Source: Lactifluus volemus (lineage: Eukaryota > Basidiomycota > Agaricomycetes > Russulales > Russulaceae). Taken from it: a stretch of 64,000 nucleotides of DNA. Positions 24,411 to 37,096 of the stretch are shown in pieces (positions within the stretch are counted from its first letter, which is position 1; the number at the start of each line of letters is the position of its first letter). The stretch spans positions 186,001 to 250,000 of the forward strand of contig WTXI01000001.1 of assembly GCA_022376515.1 (NCBI GenBank), given 5' to 3'. The notes under the pieces are model-generated. The model had not been told where the DNA came from and ran no database searches. It saw only the letters and a list, made by a program, of their open reading frames with translations. Both the position numbers and the translations under genes were made by a program.

Positions 24411-27061
24411 ATGTCCGTCAGTCTGCAAGAGTTTGAGGCTATCGTTACCGCCTCTTTCGACAAGATCGGTTCTCATCTTGTCGCCCTCGATAACATAAGA
24501 GTCGTCGACTCTCCTACAACTAGTACTACCGCTCAACAACTCTCAATAAACAAGACGACAAGACGCTCTCCTTCTGCCTTTTCTTTTCTTCGCAGGGTTA
24601 AATCCCACGCCGCTTCGCTCCTTTTCTCCAACAAACCATCACCCTCATTCGTTCCTCCTCTACCGCCACGTCCGGCAACTCCCGTTCCTTTCCCTCTCAC
24701 CCGTGCTTTGACTCAAATTCGTGATGTCTCGCATTCTTTTTTCGACGACGACGACGACAATCTAGACGGCCCTGTCCTTTCACGCTCTCGTTCTCGTCCC
24801 ATTGCCGCTTCGCCGGCTCGCACAAATTCTCGCCTATCTTCGGCCTTTGCTGTTGCACCAGCTCTCTTTCGCTTTCCTTCAACTTCGGTCTCTACTCCGT
24901 GCTCTCTCGTAGAACAACAGGATATTCTCAGGTCTGACTCCAGGGCAGGTCTTGCACGCGTATGTTATGCTCATTTACTCCCGCATTCCTTCTGGCCTCA
25001 TTCTCTTAATACTGTAAACAGCCCTGTAAACCATCACTGGGACACAAACTTCGTACAAAGTTATCTTTCCCAAAGCTGCCCCAACATTCCAATATCACTT
25101 CTCCGCTAATAGAATCTCCTCCAGTCACTCCATCCCATTCTTACCCAGCCTCCTTCTCGGGTTGTGGATATGCACACCCTTACAGCGCATTTCACGAGGA
25201 GCGCTCCATCACTCCGGAGGAGGATCCATTCCGTAAAGATGAGGTAGCACAGACCCCATTATCCACCCCTCGTCTTCCCAACTCGTCTCCCCGGTCTGCT
25301 TCCTTTTACGATGACAGCGAAGCGTATAGGCATGTGCCAGCCTCTTGCTCTGTGCCAGCCCTTTCTAGCAGGTGGTCTTCCGATTCAGAATCGTCACCTT
25401 CTCCCAAGCATGCTCGGGTTGGACACCCGGATCGGCCCGTGCTTCGCGCCAGTCCCTTTCAAGGTCCCAGCACGTCTCTGACATTTCCCCTTCCACCGTC
25501 GACTCACAAGTCCCTCCCTCTCCATGGTGTCACAGTACGAGTGGCTACTCCCACGCCAGGTCCCCCGCCTGCGTATCCGCCTCCGCCGACCCCTCCGCCA
25601 TTTGGTCCTCTACCTTGTCTCCCTCCCGCTGGCACGATTACTGCCTCTCGCGTGCGGCCATCAGGGAGGCTTCCGAAAGAGTCCTCCAGACGACGTTCAC
25701 GAAGGGACTCTGCCAAATCGATTTCCAAATCAACATCGAACGGACAAGTACGGCGACGGCGATCACATTTACGAGTGGACATGTCTTCTCCATCTTTTGC
25801 TTCCCGGCCTATGCCCGCAAAATCGCATTTGGAAGAACATTTGTCAAATTCCGCCCCATGGAGTCATGAGAAGTCCACCACCAGGAGAAGGGAACGACCT
25901 TCGTCTCCGTTTCCACTCCCCCTTTTACCTATGCGAGCAAGACGGGATCCAACAGGAAGACTGGAGGCATTGAAGGCAACGACCCGTTTCGCTGATCCGT
26001 GGAAAGAGTCAATTATCCGCCAATTCGACCAGAGCGCTGACACAATTTCGGATTCTGAAGTAGAGCCTGATCGTGACTTCGACGTGAGTGTGCATTGGTT
26101 TTATCACACTGAGAATCTTGTACTGAGTTTGGTGCATTTGATTTGTTCCATCCAGTCTGATAAGGCAAGGAAGAAGATCTCCGTCTCTTCCGCCATGTCT
26201 GGTCAGTCCGGTCTATCAAGTATCTCCACTACATCCACCTATACGACGTCATCGTCTGCATCAATGGTCACCACCCTGACTACAGCCACCACCAATTCCC
26301 CATCAGCGAGCCCACACATGAGCCCTGACAAGCCGAACAATATATCTCAGATGCTCATTACTGACGGCATTGTGAGCCCCTCGTCATGGCAAGCCGAGGC
26401 CTCTCCTTCCTCTACCAAATCCCCTGCGCGATCCGCAGGCATTTACACCAAACGTGGGGGGGCCTTGGCGGCGCACGAGCCTCAAGGTGACTTGTTTCTT
26501 GTGGATGGTGAAGAGGCGATTATCGGTGCCTCGGGTTGGGCCGAATTCCGCAGTTACGGTGATGCTCGCGGTGACGTTTCTTTTCGTCTCGCTGGCAGTC
26601 TCTACGGCAACGGCATCGCGGATGTGTTGATCATCGAATTTCAGCGTGATGGAAAGACCTGCGGCGTTGAGCTCCTGCTGATCCCGCGAACCCCGAGTGC
26701 TGACTTTCCTGGCCGTATTCCTGGCTCCTACCCACTACCATCGCCGGATCTTCCTTTGTCACTCCGTTCTGTTCCTCGCACTTTCCCGGTTGAAATACCG
26801 CAAATCGCATGGAACGGGAGCGTCCTGGGCCTTGAAGATGTTGCACCACCCTGCGACGCAAGTCGCGTTACGCTCTTGGGTCGCTCACTTAGGGAATTGA
26901 ACCACCTCGACTGCACACAAGACAGTGGAGTCCAACGCAGTGCTGCGCTGACGTTCGTGGTCCCCCTTCCCATAACCCTACGAGATCTTGCAAAGCGCGC
27001 GCGCGAGATGGACTTGCTCGACGGTGTCGTGACACCACAGGAGAATTCATCGCACTTTTGA
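24411..27061 (+). CDS. Pro/Ser-rich hypothetical protein
   Basis: The protein starts MSVSLQEFEAIVTASFDKIG, an amphipathic helix, then Ser/Pro/Arg-rich sequence. A 101-bp intron (24960-25060, GTATGT..ACAAAG) joins LARLSFPKLPQHSN to a further disordered region with ITPEEDPFRKDE. It continues through a proline block (PPPAYPPPPTPPPFGPLP) and an Arg-rich region. A second intron (about 26081-26155) joins DRDFD to SDKARKKISV. The C-terminal 200 residues look folded: GDLFLVDGEEAIIGASGWAE, then FRSYGDARGDVSFRLAGSLYGNG and DVLIIEFQRDGKTCGVELLL. I do not recognise the family, which may be Agaricomycete-specific. The ordered C-terminal domain with a conserved acidic/Gly pattern is the best handle for assigning a role. 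Confidence 0.75.
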
Positions 27062-27455
27062 GTACTCACCATCTTCCACTTTGCTCGATTGATTTGTTTT
27101 TATTTTTATTTTCGACGCTAGACTGTCTCTTGTTCGCTTAACTTGTCATTTCGTGCCACCAGGATACCCTTTGAAACGTACGCTCATTCTCATCGTAATA
27201 TTTGAACACCCTTTACCGCCAGTATTGGACACATGTATTTGTTCTGTACTCCCATTGCGTTAGGACTGCGACACCTACGTCTTTTTTTTTTATATTCCGC
27301 ACAGTCTTCCATGCTTTGTTGTCGTAGCCAGGTTGAAGTTGTTTGATTTTACCAATGACTGCAATTATCACTAAAAATTTCCCCCCCAAAGTGAGAGATT
27401 GACAAAATTTATGAATCGCTCAAAGTCGGAAATTAAAACGGACGATGTGGATTGA
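27062..27455. other. convergent intergenic region
   Basis: Lies between the stop of the Pro/Ser-rich gene (+) and the stop of the membrane-protein gene (-). T-rich runs after 27090 and around 27280 probably hold 3' UTR and polyadenylation signals. No gene is seen. Confidence 0.5.
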
Positions 27456-29070
27456 TCAACCTGAGCCACTATGCGTGCTTCCCAAAGCGCGAGCAACAGC
27501 TTCATACACCCCACGCAACTCCTTCATTCGCAAGTCGTCAGGCTCTGCAGCCTCTTCGCGCGTATGTAAAGGGGGTGGAAGTGGTGGGCTGAGTGGTACA
27601 TTTTCAAACTCAATGTTTGATCCAATCGGGTGACTACGTTCAGCAGCGCTAGAAAAGATGGGCGAGGGCAGGTACGACGGAAGAACCTCTGACGTTACGG
27701 ACGTGACGGCCGACTCTGTCATGGTTGGCGAGGTCCAAGCCGGAGCCGCTCGCAGCGGGGCGACCTTGCGACGGGAGCGAGAGATTGAAAGGCGAGATGA
27801 TAGTGACGATCGCCAGTGCGAGCCTGCACCACCACCACCTCCCCCATTGCCGTTGCCGGTACTGCCAAATAGCGGACCGCCACCACGATATGAAGATGAA
27901 GAAGATGAGGAAGGATGGCGGGAACAAAGTCGAGAGGGCAAGTACGGTAGTAGAAAGTGACGTGTTCGTTGACGCTGCTCACCCTCACGGTAGGCGCAAG
28001 CGGGGACATATGGGCATGGTGGCACTGCCGCCACTTGCTCGTGGTGACGACGGGAATGGGAGCAATACGGATCGGGAGTATGATCTGGAAAGGGGTGCGC
28101 GGCGGAGGCAGAGAAGCCACGTCGCGATAGCGGTTGGCGCGTATAGAGCGCCTTTTCCACGTCCGCCTCGGGTTCTATGCGGCGGGCGGCACGACCCAAG
28201 TCGAGGGCTATTGGAAAGCCTGCGGCCGCGGCCGCGGCCACCACCGTCGCGTCGTCGCTACGCACGAGTTTTCGCGCGCGAGTTTCCTTTCGGCGGCTAG
28301 TTGCCGGCGATGGTGCAGCGCGAGCCCGCCCGCGAGGAGGATGATCGCGCCGGCGAGGGAGAGCGGTACGGCCAGCGCTGCGGCCGGCGGTGCGTTGTGC
28401 ACCGCGGCGACGAGTGGCTCGCTGGTCGTCGTCGTGCGGAGCTTGGGACGGTGGACGGGGCTGGCGCTGCTGCTACTGCTGCAGGGGCAGCGTCTGCCGT
28501 TGTTGGAGAGGAGGAAGACGAGAGCGGCACTTGGTGGGACTGAGATGGGGCGACATGATCGGGTGGGGCTGCTGCGAAGCCATCTAATCAATCGCGAAGA
28601 AAAGATAAGCAGAGGCACGCGCATACTCACGTGTGAGGTTGAATATCGGTGAGGAGTAACCGTGTCCAAAATCGTCCTTCATCTGAAGGTAAAAAGCCGA
28701 CTCTGAGGTCACGTTCGGCGCGGTACTGTTGATAAAGTCAACGGAGGTTAAATCAAAAAAAAAGAAGATAACGCTCTTACACGGACACGAGGTACGATCC
28801 TGCGCTCTCCTTGACTTCGGGCCAAACCGTGGCTCCGCACCCGTTCTCCCCACCCTCGCAGAGGCGGAAGGAAGGCGAGACGACTTGAGGCTGCGCCTGC
28901 CATTTCCCGATAATGGTGTCGCCAGGCTCGAATCGATCCCCCGGCGCAGGACTACTCCATACGATAGAGGAGGAGGAAGATTCGGAAGACTGGGCGAGCA
29001 CTGTCGCGAGATGTCGAGTGCCCAAGGTAGATGTGACAAGAAAAAAGTAAACCCAAAGACGACAATGCAT
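27456..29070 (-). CDS. single-pass cell-surface membrane protein
   Basis: The start at 29070 gives a good signal peptide, MHCRLWVYFFLVTSTLGTRH, cut near VLAQ. An extracellular domain follows: SIVWSSPAPGDRFEPGDTII, a Cys pair in LCEGGENGCGATVW, and after an intron TAPNVTSESAFYLQMKDDFG with Asn-X-Ser/Thr sites. The layout resembles beta-sandwich domains of fungal surface proteins, by inference. A Ser/Ala/Pro stalk leads to the transmembrane helix VPLSLAGAIILLAGGLALHH with a basic stop-transfer (RRQLAAERKLARE). A 58-bp intron joins NS to LDLGRAARRIEPEADVEK and a Pro/Ser/Gly-rich cytosolic tail to the stop at 27456. Between stalk and helix (28400-28510) the frame must gain one base. No suitable intron was found. 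The family is unrecognised. A sensor or wall-anchored receptor is possible. Confidence 0.65.
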
Positions 29071-29307
29071 ATGTCCCCCCCGGTTTACCACAACAATAAT
29101 AAAAATAAAAAACCAAAGAAAGAGAAAAAAAATGCAGGCACTGCCTGTCTTGGTTGGATTGGACCGGCCAACGTGAAAAGGAATAGGAGAGGGGAATTCG
29201 AGAGGGGGAAACATGTTTCTAGTTAGTCTGCCTATTGCACTTTGGACTAGTAGTTTCTTCTCCACGTACCATACAACAACTGCTTTTTACCCCACTAAAG
29301 AAGAAAG

Positions 29308-29858
29308 TCAGGCCGGAGTGGAAGCGTTCGAATCCACCTCCATCTGTGCGTTCTGGCCAACGGCACCATGACCGGCACCATATTGAGGGACGCAGTAGCC
29401 TGCAGCCTTGGTATCGATCACCTTGTCAGAAAAATCCTGCAACTGTAACCTAGCCCTTCAATCAGAGACTTTTGTCACGCACGCGGTAGCATGTTTTTTT
29501 TTTTTAAAAAAACTGACCGCTTCTTGGCTCGTAGTCTCTCGAGCATGGCAATTATCTCGTCTTGCTCCTCTACGAGCAGCTCGCCGCCAGGGAGTGCATT
29601 CGAGAGGTCACGCGCATGGTTGAGAGCTTCTCGAAACGCCTGGATCTGTACGTTTTATGTGTAAAAGAAACTGCAAAGTGGGCTCGGGCTGGGACTGACA
29701 GCCTGTAATAAATCTTGCTTGTTTCGTGCATTTTCCGTCCCTTCTGGGCGTTGTGTGACCTGAAGGATGGCCAAGAGCTTTGGAAGGAGAGACTCGAAAG
29801 CAGATGAAGGAAGTGCTTGATAGTCATCTGCTGTCATCGTCGTCGTCGTTGTCGCCAT
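29308..29858 (-). CDS. MED9: Mediator subunit 9-like protein
   Basis: A small helical protein of about 120 residues. It starts MATTTTTMTADDYQALPSSA and reads FESLLPKLLAILQVTQ, then NARNKQDLLQA. A 55-bp intron joins to IQAFREALNHARDLSNALPG, GELLVEEQDEIIAMLERLR and AKKR. A second intron containing a T/A homopolymer joins to LQLQDFSDKVID and a short tail ending STPA. The two-helix hairpin with a LPG..L..EEQ..I..LE turn matches the pattern I know for Med9/Cse2, a middle-module subunit of Mediator. The match is by pattern only. An upstream in-frame ATG at 29888 is less likely. It is in tandem with, and 238 bp upstream of, the membrane-protein gene. Confidence 0.65.
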
Positions 29859-30060
29859 GATTGTGGCAACTCGGACCGGACACATCATTAGGTGCTAAGA
29901 TTAGATTGTGTGGTGGTCATGTATCTACAGCGCAGGTATACCCAACTAAGTTACAACTACCAAAATTACAACAGAAAAGGTCGCGCTAAATGTCCCAGTA
30001 TATATTACACATATCACCATGATCTAGGCCTATACAACCGTGTCAACTCGACGGATAAGA

Positions 30061-33000
30061 TTAGTTGAAACAAACGACTGACCCAAATATTTCCCCTGCG
30101 ACAACTTTTTGTAAGGGTAATGTTTTTTGATCCGCCGTCTTCATGTAGACCGTATTTCCCCACCACTTCTCAATCGTATTCTTCCCTATGTTCCCACGTA
30201 ATGGATATTGGAGCCTGACAACGACGTAAAATCTGTCAACCATGTTCAAGAGGACGTGAAGAACACCGATCTCACGCGAAGAACACGAGCAAGGTCCCAA
30301 CTGCGGTTCCACAGTCAAGTGCAGCAGAGAGTACGTCTATAGGAAGGAGGTTAGTTAGCTCTTGTAAAATATAATAAGGATTCTCATAATTACAGTTGTA
30401 TTTGGCCCACCAGTTGAAATGGCGCCTTCGGATCACATAGTTAAATATGAAACCAACGACCGCCCAGGGAATATAGTTCACTGCTGTTGCAGGTGGTATC
30501 CAACCTGTGCCAGCCAACACCACAGGAACGCTGAATGAGAGCATAGTTATTATCGTTGATGCAATCGTATTAGGAGACAATTAGGAGACACTTACTTCAC
30601 GTATTTGAAAAAGCTTGATGGCCATCGCTTGTTAATCAGCCATGCTACTATAGGCGCTATAGCTCCTATGAGGAAGAAGCAGGTCAAACCTGAGACATCA
30701 AATTGTCAATTGTTAGGGTTGGACGCAGTTGCCGTAAAACTGAAAATTGTACCACTGTATAATCATCAATACCTTTGATAGGGGGCACAGGCACATCACT
30801 CACTGATATATTTGTCCCTGAGAAAACTGCCGGCTAGGGCCAATCACACCTGGAACGGAGACATTTAGACATGCGCAGCGACAAGTGGGACTAAACGCTT
30901 ACCCCAAACGACACTCGCAACGAAGAAAACTCCGGTGTTCGCGCAAACGAAGCTGTAGCGAACCATGGTCTTTAACTTTCACAAAACAACAGACCGGCGG
31001 CGACTCACTGATCAGCCTGATGCTGCTCGCAAATATCCGTTACGTTGGCGAACATCCTAATCAAGAACAGTCATGGGACCAGTCCTGTTCGGCTACGTGA
31101 GATAACAAAAACGCACCATTCCTGTACGGCCAGTTGTACTGTGCCTGCCACTATCGTTGCGACAACCTGACACCAGAACATTGATCTTGGGGGAACTTTC
31201 ATATAATGGCCCAATTTCATGTCCGACGCAAATTGCAATGCTTGTGACATCGTCTAGGAAAGGAAGTCACATAACCGCTAGCTACCGAAATTAAAAGGGT
31301 GACATACGATATATCCGAACGTCTTGAAGATCATCATTGGGAGAGGTTTGCCAGGAAATGCGTATCCAGCGACAAGTTCACTAATCACATTGAGGCCGAC
31401 TTGTTGGTTTGTGATCGCCTGGATCATTCCCGTCGGTACAATGTAGAATGCCGCAATGGACAGCGCGAGAAGCAAGCCCCATATCGGCACCTCGGTAGGC
31501 CATATTTCAATGGTAATTGCACTCATGGCAAATACTATGACTACGCGCACGATGGTAAGATCATAGCAACTCGGGGATGTCGGCCAAGACCTACTGAGGA
31601 CGCTAAAATACCACCACTCCGGAACTAGAAAAGGTCAGATATAAGCGACACAGGGGTAAACTTTGATCATGTGGACGAACCTTGTGGATAACGTGCCATC
31701 AGCCGTGCGTGGACGTCTGGTTGCTCACCCAGTGATCGCCTGGCTTGAAGCCAAATCTGCTTGCGGAAGTAGAGGACAGAGTGCACCAAGGTCGCCGTGA
31801 TACTCGCAAAGCTCATACCATACGCCACGGCAAATGAGGCGCTACGACGGGTAAGTCCATGTCAACAAAAAAAAAAACAGCCCAAGCAGCGGCATACGAT
31901 AAAAAAAGCGGGCTGTAGCTCTTATATGCCTGCTCGTCGAGTTTTCCATGTGGACCTAATATCCGAGACACGTTATAATGCGCCCCCGTATTGTCATACA
32001 TATTAGAGGACAATATTCTGGAAGAGTTAGGTGAGTAATAACGCATGACAGGTGGGCACAAACAACACGAACGGCGTGAACGTTGAATACCACGTGTTTG
32101 TGTACTTCAAGACAGAATCAGTCTCTCAAACGCGATGCAAAAATCACAAGAACGCGCACGTAGATTATAGGTGTCACTATCCCTATATCATAGAGGCCCT
32201 TCGGGTCAGAGACGGAATCTCTGCGGATGCAGACGTGAAAATGCTCACAAAAGAAAAACACAAAGCCAATTGTCACATTAGCTTCCGCCCACCCTGATCA
32301 CAAAACTATCAGTTCCAGAGCGTTTCCCGCCGCATGATCACGTACATGGTGTGGCTAGCCTAGAACCTCTAGATGTCAGTGACCGAGCTAGGTGGCCAGC
32401 GTACAACAGAAACGCTCACGGGCTCCCGATGAAGGCGATGTTGTTCCAATCAAAAGTAATGATAGACATGCCTAGTGTCAAGGAAAATTACTCGGGTATT
32501 TGACAGAGAAAAGTGGTCACATACCTAGGCCGGAGGTATAACCAAAGAGTTGATTGACGGGCTGAAGAAGTTCATGAGCTTCTTAGATGACATCAGGGAT
32601 AAGATTATCTCGCACAACTGTGCGATCAGAAGCGAATTGAGCTATCATCTCTCTGGAAAGAACACTTTAAATAACTTACTGTTATTTGGCCAGATCCATG
32701 TTACCTGATTCGTTCAAATGAGCCAATCGCAAGAGTGCTCACGGCTGAACACTTACCCATGAGAAAGTGGATAAAGCGGTAAATAAATATCCGGGAAAAA
32801 AATCTTGGGGGAAGATTCAGTAACGAGAAAGGGCAAAAAGGTGGGAGCGCACATACACCAGAAGCAAGAGCCAAGAAAGCCAAGGAAGAAGAAACGCTGT
32901 CGACTCATTCCAGAATCGCGAAAGCCCGGGTAGACCTGAGAATGTAGAGTGTTGAAAAGGGCACAAGTGACCAGATTTGCGGGCCAAACTGTGTGGAGTC

Positions 33001-34138
33001 TTGTTAGCACGTGACGGGGGTTCAAAAGACGTATTACACCAACTCATGGAAGGTGGAGAAACGAGGAAGCGCTTGACGACGCCGCCCATAGAGAATCCGA
33101 TAAGTTGGGTGCTCATCACGAGGAGCCACTGATAACCAAAGGACCAATTCTGGCCGTAAAACTTTCTTTGTACGGCAATAATATCGGTCTGCGGAGTATG
33201 GTCAGAGGGCGCAACCGGAAAATATCGGATGTCCGCGGCAAGGGAACAAGGACGCACGGCATAGGCGCTCGACGAGCCGACGGTCGCCATTACGGTGATT
33301 ATGACATGCTCTTTGAGGGAAAAGGGACCAGGATTTAGGGAAACTCCGAATATTTTGACTGCGGGAACCGAGCGGGCCCACGCGCATGCGAGGGGAAACG
33401 AGACGAGTTGAGCTACGAGCTGCGGATTGTCGCGTCAAAATTAAGACTTGACTGTTTAGACTCGAGATGGAAAAGCAGTGCGACGGACCGAACCAATCGA
33501 GGTGCTGGGATATCGAAAGAAGAGAAATTGTTTAAACCGGGTATAATGATTGCCCCAAAGAGCCCAATCGTCCACGCGCGAAGAGTGTCGGCTGCCATCT
33601 CCATGTCATCGGTATTGGAGACTGCAGCACGCACTTCGGGGTAGGGAGACTCGTCTTCCCAATCTGAGACGGGGGAGGGGAGGGATGAGGTGATAGGTGA
33701 GGACGAGGACAAGGGAGTACAGCCGGATGTTCGATACACACCTTCCATGCTCTCAAAGCTGGAGTCCAGGTTAGGGTCGATCAAAACACCATTCTTTTCG
33801 ATGCCATTCTCGATGCCATTCTGAATAATAAATAGGTCAAGTTGGCCTCGGAGGAAAGAGGGAGAATATCGGACTCACAACTTTTTATTTATTTTTATAT
33901 TTAAAAGAAGTGCAAAGGTGCAAGGTGAGCCGTATGGAGATAAGGCAGGTTGGAAAGGAAACATACTTTCGCTCCCGCTGCTCCCGACGTCGGTTACTAT
34001 CCACTTCTTTTCGAAAACAGCCGAGTCTGGAGATGTTTGCTCTTCTGGATGTGGTTGTGGATCATCCAAGATAGAGTCATCGATGAATGATGAAGTAGGT
34101 GTCAAGGAATGAGTTGAACTCTCAGAGTCGGCAAACAT
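30061..34138 (-). CDS. oligopeptide transporter, OPT family, apparent frame break
   Basis: A proton-coupled importer of small peptides or peptide-metal complexes with about 12-16 transmembrane helices. An acidic N-terminus (MFADSESSTHSLTPTSSFID) leads to DTLRAWTIGLFGAIIIPG and FFRYPSTSIGSV. After an intron it reads LVAQLVSFPLACAWAR, GPFSLKEHVIITVMATVGSS and TDIIAVQRKFYGQNWSFGYQ, then WLLVMSTQLIGFSMGGVVKR, all diagnostic for OPT. Later exons give WIPPATAVNYIPWAVVGFIF and NWWAKYNCNY. The last intron joins GTLLVFFA to LQYPLRGNIGKNTIEKWWGN and the stop at 30061-30063. Between IIIPG and FRYPS one base is missing (33525-33541). Several middle exons (31.3-32.7 kb) were located but not joined base by base. 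It lies 138 bp downstream of the RSC-like gene stop, on the same strand. Confidence 0.88.
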
Positions 34139-34276
34139 GAGAGGGAGAGAGAGGGAGAATAGTAGTAGGAGGGGTGGGTGTGCCTTGTCAAGTCAAGTTA
34201 CGGAGTATTATAATAACCCCAATCAAAATCAGGCACATTTTATCTCGGTTCAACTTGCCGGGTCTCTCTCTCATCA

Positions 34277-37096
34277 TTATTCTAACAACAGTCTCTCTAC
34301 CGTCTCCGTAGCTGTCATACGAGCCCGCTTCGCTCCCTCTTCCTCTTCATCTACCTCTACTCCCCTCCGCTTCGTCGCCAACCAGTGTAAGTATTCCAAG
34401 CTGTAACTAGGCGCCGGCTTCCGCGCAATGTTGAGCGGAGGTGCTGCGAACCAGAGAACTTCGTTGGTGTCAGGATCTCGGTCAAAATGCTTCGCTGAAT
34501 GCCCAAAAATGAACTCAGTTGATCGCCCAAAAAGAAGAGTGATTGCATTTTCACGAACCAGTCTCAGCTGATAGCTTCTCCATGCTTGCGTTGTTCCCCA
34601 GCACCGCAGCACCTCCCGCGGCCGTTACAATCGACCTGTCTTCTGCACGCGGTTGAGCACCCGCAGCTAGTGGGGCATACGCGGCCGGCTGCGCTGGGGT
34701 TCCCGGCACCGTCGCGGGCCCTACTCCGACATACAACCCCTTGCTCGGACCTGAAATATCAGTCGGTGCACCGGGTTTCCTCGAGCGTTTCCGTCCCGTT
34801 CCACCTCCTTCAATTCGTTCTCCCTCGGCTCGATCAACACTCTCGCCGATACCCCCTGGTCCGCGTACCCGCGTGCCCTTTAGGAATGGGCTACCAAAGC
34901 GACGTGGGAAAACCATCCGCTCGAACGGATAGATGGGCATAAAGTCCGCCGATTTGCGAACTTCCTCTGGTACACACGAATTCCAATTCTTTATCTTTAC
35001 GAAAATGCGCTCCCGATCGTTGTAACGAGAGTCGCAAACATAGAGTGGCCAACCGAGATACCAAGACGGGGGCCGTGGCCGCCCACGTATATGGCGAGCG
35101 GTGAACTGGCAAGCAATTTTTTCGATTATATCCTCGACAGGATGGTCCGCAAAATGACCTAGGCACAACATGCGTTATTGCAAGTTCGACCCGAGAAAGG
35201 TTTGCACAAACTCGTTTTAAACACCTCATTTTCCCAAAATTGTCGTTGCGCTGGGTGGAACGTTTGTTCTGGTCGGTAGTACCAACAGGCAGTCACCCCC
35301 GGCTGGCCCTTCTTTGCTCTGTAGCACCCGCGATCTCAATTTTGATAGACGGATTTGAATTGTATCCACTTACGGTTCATCAGATACGTAGCATTTGAAA
35401 ACTTGCGCAATTATGGGCTTTGAGGGATCATCGGGGTTGCTCAAATGCAACCAGTCCGCAAGCTTGATGCTCCACCCACGATATGTCACCTCGTCGACGA
35501 ATGTACGATCCTTTGAGGACACCCTAAACGTGGTAACGGCGGGGAGTTTCTCGGCATCGGAAGATGAATGCAACGGGCGTGCGGTTCCCGGGCCTGCGCG
35601 GAGTGAGGCAAAATTAGTGGAGGAAACGTAGGGAGGTCCAGATGGGGGTAACGGTGATGTGAGGGTTTGGTACAGTCGCTGGAAGGAGGAGAGGACGTGA
35701 GCGTGGGAATGATGCGAGAGCATCAATGAGACCTACATGAAGGAGCAAGACATGTCCATATAGATCGCTTCCAGGTTCGTGCCACCTGCGTGCCTTTTCA
35801 AACAGTTGAGCAACCTCTTTGTCAAATGCTTTATTGGACGTGTACGCCTTGGCACGCGCGCGAGTCTATGCTGGTATGAGCAGCAGAAGAGTAACCCAAT
35901 CAAAGGACTGTCTACCTCGATCAGTTTCAACGAAAGAGGGAACTATATAAGACCAATTATAGATGCGAACATTGGTGACGCAAGTGATGACATACGCTAA
36001 AGGACAGGTAGGGTAGATTTGTTTCCTCTGGTATAGCCTCGATGGCTGTTGCATAGCGATTGCCGCTGAAGCAACGTTGAGTTCTTTGAGTCGGTAGAGG
36101 GAAGAGAGCAATACGCACACTGCGTCTTTGTGGCTTTTGATAGCTAGGACAAGTTCCAACCAACGTTCCTCTGACTCCTCCTTCTCTTTCATCCACCCAA
36201 AGTCACCAAAGCCCTCCCATCGGGGAAGCCCACGCTCCAACTGCTGAACGACGAGGTCACTTTCACCATCTCGAGCCATGTCATCGGCTCCCATGTTTTC
36301 CGGTTCCGGTGTACCCCCGACGTCAACGTCCATATCAGGAGATGACATGCGTGGAGGAGAACTTGGATGGTTTGAAGCGAGGGATTGCTGTGGCGCCTGT
36401 AATTCGACAGTTGGTGGTGATGAAGATGATGTCCCTGTCTGTGGGGGAAGTTGCTGCACCGCCGATTTGACCGAAGCTGCCAAGGTGACTGTGGGGTCCG
36501 AGGTGACCGGGGTTGGCGGTTGGGGTTGGGGTTGGGGTTGTGATTGTGACTGTGATTGTAGTTGTTGTTTCGCAAGCTGTCCATGCACCTTCTGTGCAGA
36601 AGTAGGAGGAGGGGAGTTTCGTGCAGGGGGAGGGAGCACAGTTCGATTTTTCCATTCACTCTCAAGTATGTTCTGCAGGAGAATATGAAATTTTTTTTTT
36701 GGAAGATTAAAGAGGTGGATTAGTACCTTGAGCGTTTCAGCATCCTTGTGTATCTGGCTGGCGGGCTCATTGTAATAGAGCGCGTTGAGGAAGACTAGGC
36801 TCAAGTCGTCGTATATTTGCAAAGGGTCCTTGTACGACCCCTGTTGAAGATTGTGAGAAATGCCATTCAAGCACCTGGGTTCGGGAATGACCTATCCCAT
36901 GTGGTTAACATACTGGTTATGGACTGTATGCATACGACGCATTGACGCGTACCTCATAGTAATTGGCCCACGCGTCTCTGTCGACGAGGTCGAGAAAGGG
37001 ATCAGAAAGATTACGCTTTTTCTTAGGGCTGGTCACGCTCTTAATAACTTGAATGATCTCCTGAATGGCAGACTTTTGAGCAGTCGTGACGGTCAT
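34277..37096 (-). CDS. RSC1/RSC2-like bromodomain-BAH protein
   Basis: A subunit of the RSC/PBAF-type chromatin remodeller that reads acetylated histones. The first bromodomain runs MTVTTAQKSAIQEIIQVIKS, DLVDRDAWANYYEVIPEPRC and DLSLVFLNALYYNEPASQI. A Gln/Pro/Ser linker follows (alternating QS then QP), then a second bromodomain ending NKAFDKEVAQLFEKARRWHE. The BAH domain reads FVDEVTYRGWSIKLADWLHL, IAQVFKCYVSDEP, QFWENEVFKTS and HFADHPVEDIIEKIACQFTA. The conserved C-terminal block WPLYVCDSRYNDRERIFVKI and NWNSCVPEEVRKSADFMPIY follows. Introns restore the frame at each join examined. The ATG at 37096 may not be the first codon, because a TTATAG acceptor just upstream could add a short 5' exon. 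The stop is at 34277-34279. Confidence 0.92.
36515..36565 (+). repeat. TTGGGG / TTGTGA tandem repeat in coding sequence
   Basis: About 50 bp of GGTTGGGGTTGGGGTTGG followed by TTGTGATTGTGACTG on the plus strand encode alternating Gln-Pro and Gln-Ser on the minus strand, in the linker of the RSC-like protein. It has four closely spaced G4 runs and could form a G-quadruplex. Confidence 0.75.

Noticed and set aside
36515..36565. Telomere-like TTGGGG repeat
   Set aside because: It is internal and encodes the Gln/Pro linker of the RSC-like protein, so it is not a telomere relic.
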